Both the position numbers and the translations under genes were made by a program. A stretch of 64,000 bases of DNA from Candidatus Helarchaeota archaeon (GTDB taxonomy: Archaea; Asgardarchaeota; Lokiarchaeia; Helarchaeales; RDOG01), in contig JAHPZH010000002.1 in assembly GCA_019058315.1 (NCBI GenBank), forward strand, positions 1-64,000. The letters run 5' to 3'. Below are positions 61,895-64,000 of the stretch, piece after piece; within the stretch, counting starts at the first letter, position 1; every line of letters begins with the position of its first letter. The notes under the pieces are model-generated. The model ran no database searches and was not told where the DNA came from. It was given only the letters and a program-made list of their open reading frames with translations.

Positions 61895-62677
61895 TTGAGA
61901 CCACATCATAAAAAAGCAATAGAGAAATTGACTGAACATTTAAAGAAAAAAGATGAATTCTTAGCTCTAATTATTACTGGTTCAGTCGCTAAAGGAGTTG
62001 AAAAAGAAAATTCTGATATTGATATCATCCTCGTAGTTACTGATGAAGAATTTGAACGAAGAAAAGAAAAAAATAAACTTATCTATTTTTCAACTAGATT
62101 TTGTAAATATCCTAATGGATATTTTGATGGGAAAATTGTTAATCTGCAATTTATAAAGATGCTTGCTGAAAGAGGACCAGAGCCCGCTCGTGATGCTCTT
62201 AATGGTGCATTTATTGCCTTTTCTAAAATACTTGAACTTGAAGAAATTGTAAAAAAAATACCAGTTTATCAAAAAGATGAACAATCTGAGAAAATTAAAA
62301 CCTTTTATACACAATTTGAATGTGCAAAATGGTATTTAGAAGAGGCAGAAAAAAGAAATGACATGTATCTATTGACTCATGCAGTAGCTGATCTGATATT
62401 GTATGGTGGAAGATTAATACTTGCTTATAATGAAATTCTATACCCATACCATAAATTGTTTATGATTGAATTGAGAAAAGCTCCTAAAAAACCAGAAAAT
62501 CTAATGGCTTTAATAGATAAATTATTAGAGGAACCAAATTCTAAAAACGCTCAAGCCTTCTTTGATGCCATAAAAAATTTTACAGATTGGAATTTTAGAG
62601 AACTTTGGCCTGTTCGTTTTATGCTGGATACCGAATGGGCTTGGATTGATGGGAAAACATATATTGGCGATATTTAA
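61895..62677 (+). CDS. Nucleotidyltransferase-domain protein
   Basis: A 260-residue protein. The polymerase-beta-type catalytic motif is G29-S30...D41-x-D43 in LIITGSVAKGVEKENSDIDIILVV. The remaining ~200 residues are helical (IKTFYTQFECAKWYLEEAEKR; LTHAVADLILYGGRLIL), as in kanamycin-type or MNT-like transferases. This family transfers nucleotides to small molecules, proteins or RNA; MNT forms also serve as antitoxins with HEPN partners, and the helical part here could be HEPN-like. The start is a TTG at 61895 with AAAGGAG in front. Confidence 0.85.
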   Translation: MRPHHKKAIEKLTEHLKKKDEFLALIITGSVAKGVEKENSDIDIILVVTDEEFERRKEKNKLIYFSTRFCKYPNGYFDGKIVNLQFIKMLAERGPEPARDALNGAFIAFSKILELEEIVKKIPVYQKDEQSEKIKTFYTQFECAKWYLEEAEKRNDMYLLTHAVADLILYGGRLILAYNEILYPYHKLFMIELRKAPKKPENLMALIDKLLEEPNSKNAQAFFDAIKNFTDWNFRELWPVRFMLDTEWAWIDGKTYIGDI

Positions 62678-62759
62678 AAATCCAATTCTAATTACATTTA
62701 TTATCATAAAAAATAAAATACAAGATTAAAGAACAAAAAATAAATGAGGGTTTATATAA

Positions 62760-64000
62760 ATGACGACAATTACTAAAACTAAATCAAATATTGTTGAAAC
62801 TAAATCTGGAAAGGTTCAAGGTTATTCAGAAAATGGAGTACAAATATTTAAAGGCATTCCTTATGCCGCTCCGCCTATAGAAGAATTGCGTTTTTGTCCT
62901 CCCGAACCGAGAGAACCTTGGAAAGATGTGTTTGATGCTACTGAGTATGGAAATTATGCTATGCAAGGCTTTAACGCACTTGAAATACTTTTTGGGAAAA
63001 TTCCATATAAAGAAAGTGAAGATTGTTTAAACCTTAATATCTGGACACCAGATACAGATGGAAAAAAACCTGTAATGGTTTGGATTCATGGTGGTGCCTT
63101 TACAATGGGAAGTGGAGCTGATCCAATATATGAGGGCTCAGCTTTAGCCCGTCGTGGTAATATTGTAGTTGTAACAATAAATTATCGCCTTGGAGCTTTA
63201 GGTTTTCTCTATATTCCTGACTTAACTGTCAATATGGGAATGCAGGATCAAATTGCGGCCTTGAAATGGGTTAAAGATAACATTGAGGGTTTCGGAGGTG
63301 ACCCTAAAAATGTCACTATTTTCGGTGAATCTGCAGGTGGAGCATCAGTTTACTGCTTGCTTGCTATGCCAGCTGCAAAGGGGCTTTTTCATCACGCTAT
63401 TCCACAAAGTGGAGTATTCGGTTTTGATCCAACAGCTGGTAAGAAAAGTTCAGAGTATTTAATGAAGAAGTTAAAAGTCGAACCCGGTGATATTGACGCA
63501 TTACGCAAAGTTCCTGCGAAAAAAATCATGAAAGTTCAAGATAGAATTACTCTAAGACCAGGATTTTCAGATATTCTCGCATTTTCTCCAAGAATTGATC
63601 CTAAAACACTACCAAAACATCCAGTAGAAGCGATACGAGATGGATCTGCGAGCAAAGTAGATTTATTAATAGGAACGAATGAACATGAGATGAAACTTTT
63701 CGTAGCCATTGACCCTAGCGTTAGAAATATGGATTTAGATAAATTATATGAATTCATACAAGGAATGGGATTTGATGAAAGCAAAACCAAACAATTAATT
63801 AAGGTATATCAAGAAGCTAGAAAAGGTGTATCTTCAACAGACCCCGATGAATTATTTGCTGCTATTGGAACTGATTATACCTTTCGTATTCCTGCACTTC
63901 GTATAGCTGAATCACACAATAAGAATAATAAAAATACCTATAATTATTTATTTAAATGGCCTTCACCGGCGTTAAAAGGTGTTTTGGGCTGTTGTCATGC
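62760..64000 (+). CDS. Type-B carboxylesterase (cut by window end)
   Basis: The frame from ATG 62760 stays open to the end of the window (about 413 codons). The product starts ETKSGKVQGYSENGVQIFKG and follows with IPYAAPPIEELRF, the classic carboxylesterase entry. HGGAFTMGSG is the oxyanion segment and G-E190-S191-A-G-G is the nucleophile elbow with Ser191. The acidic residue of the triad should be in IGTNEHEMKLF; the His lies in the GCCH segment near the cut. GAGGG lies 9 nt upstream. The enzyme hydrolyses esters of many kinds. About 70-100 residues are probably missing at the C-terminus. Confidence 0.92.
   Translation, partial: MTTITKTKSNIVETKSGKVQGYSENGVQIFKGIPYAAPPIEELRFCPPEPREPWKDVFDATEYGNYAMQGFNALEILFGKIPYKESEDCLNLNIWTPDTDGKKPVMVWIHGGAFTMGSGADPIYEGSALARRGNIVVVTINYRLGALGFLYIPDLTVNMGMQDQIAALKWVKDNIEGFGGDPKNVTIFGESAGGASVYCLLAMPAAKGLFHHAIPQSGVFGFDPTAGKKSSEYLMKKLKVEPGDIDALRKVPAKKIMKVQDRITLRPGFSDILAFSPRIDPKTLPKHPVEAIRDGSASKVDLLIGTNEHEMKLFVAIDPSVRNMDLDKLYEFIQGMGFDESKTKQLIKVYQEARKGVSSTDPDELFAAIGTDYTFRIPALRIAESHNKNNKNTYNYLFKWPSPALKGVLGCCH

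Overview
The window reads as a low-GC (roughly 30%) archaeal chromosome, most like an Asgard (Lokiarchaeia-type) archaeon. It opens with the 3' end of an archaeal 16S rRNA that is not followed by a 23S gene. It also carries archaeal histones, Ras/Rab-like GTPases with unusual extra domains, an AAR2-like protein, a ZPR1 zinc-finger protein, a dual-specificity phosphatase, HdrA-type flavoproteins and many zinc-ribbon proteins. Many genes use a GAGGT Shine-Dalgarno motif that matches the 16S tail seen here. All assignments come from reading the sequence; no searches were run.

Layout. 1-5.2 kb: 16S 3' end, a decayed solenoid fragment, a tailed histone, a 914-residue alpha-solenoid protein, a PD-(D/E)XK nuclease-like protein, then a second copy of only the 16S tail. 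5.3-13.4 kb: sulfatase, CrtI-like oxidoreductase, alpha/beta hydrolase and a FixC/FixX-like pair, with a broken fixX tail beyond the hydrolase, then a methyltransferase. 14-24 kb: an HdrA/GltD chimera, a second sulfatase, a three-module zinc protein, membrane proteins, an iron-sulfur flavoprotein, a SUKH protein and a phosphatase. 24-31.5 kb: M28 peptidase, EamA transporter, two nitroreductases, a cyclophilin-like protein, a methyltransferase and a GH127 glycosidase. 31.5-39 kb: two pairs of 2-hydroxyacyl-CoA dehydratase-like subunits around a radical SAM gene. 39-48 kb: a GcvH-like/GTPase fusion, an AAR2 homologue next to an NGN-only Spt5-like gene, SDR, SCP2, beta-propeller, a large unknown protein, PyrE and an H2A-like histone-fold protein. 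48-64 kb: membrane protein, ADP-forming acyl-CoA synthetase subunit, QueH/QueA, ADP-ribosylglycohydrolase, ZPR1, paralogous membrane proteins, HAD phosphatase, Rab-like GTPase with TPR and zinc ribbon, N-acyl-D-amino-acid deacylase, ferredoxin protein, nucleotidyltransferase and a carboxylesterase cut by the window end.

Three patterns stand out. First, in three places (16S, fixX and a dehydratase gene) one to three genes sit between an intact gene and a second, same-orientation copy of only that gene's 3' tail. This is what single-crossover integration or an abandoned tandem duplication would leave. Second, three membrane-protein genes lack any ATG/GTG/TTG where their N-terminus should begin, but have AUU at normal distance from a GAGGT-type ribosome site, suggesting real AUU initiation. 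Third, several eukaryote-like proteins occur in new forms: a full-length AAR2, a lipoyl-lysine-less GcvH fold joined to a Ras-like GTPase, and an H2A-like protein with a lysine tail.

The metabolic genes suggest an anaerobic heterotroph that uses sulfated glycans, amino-acid derivatives and CoA-thioester chemistry with flavin and ferredoxin electron transfer.
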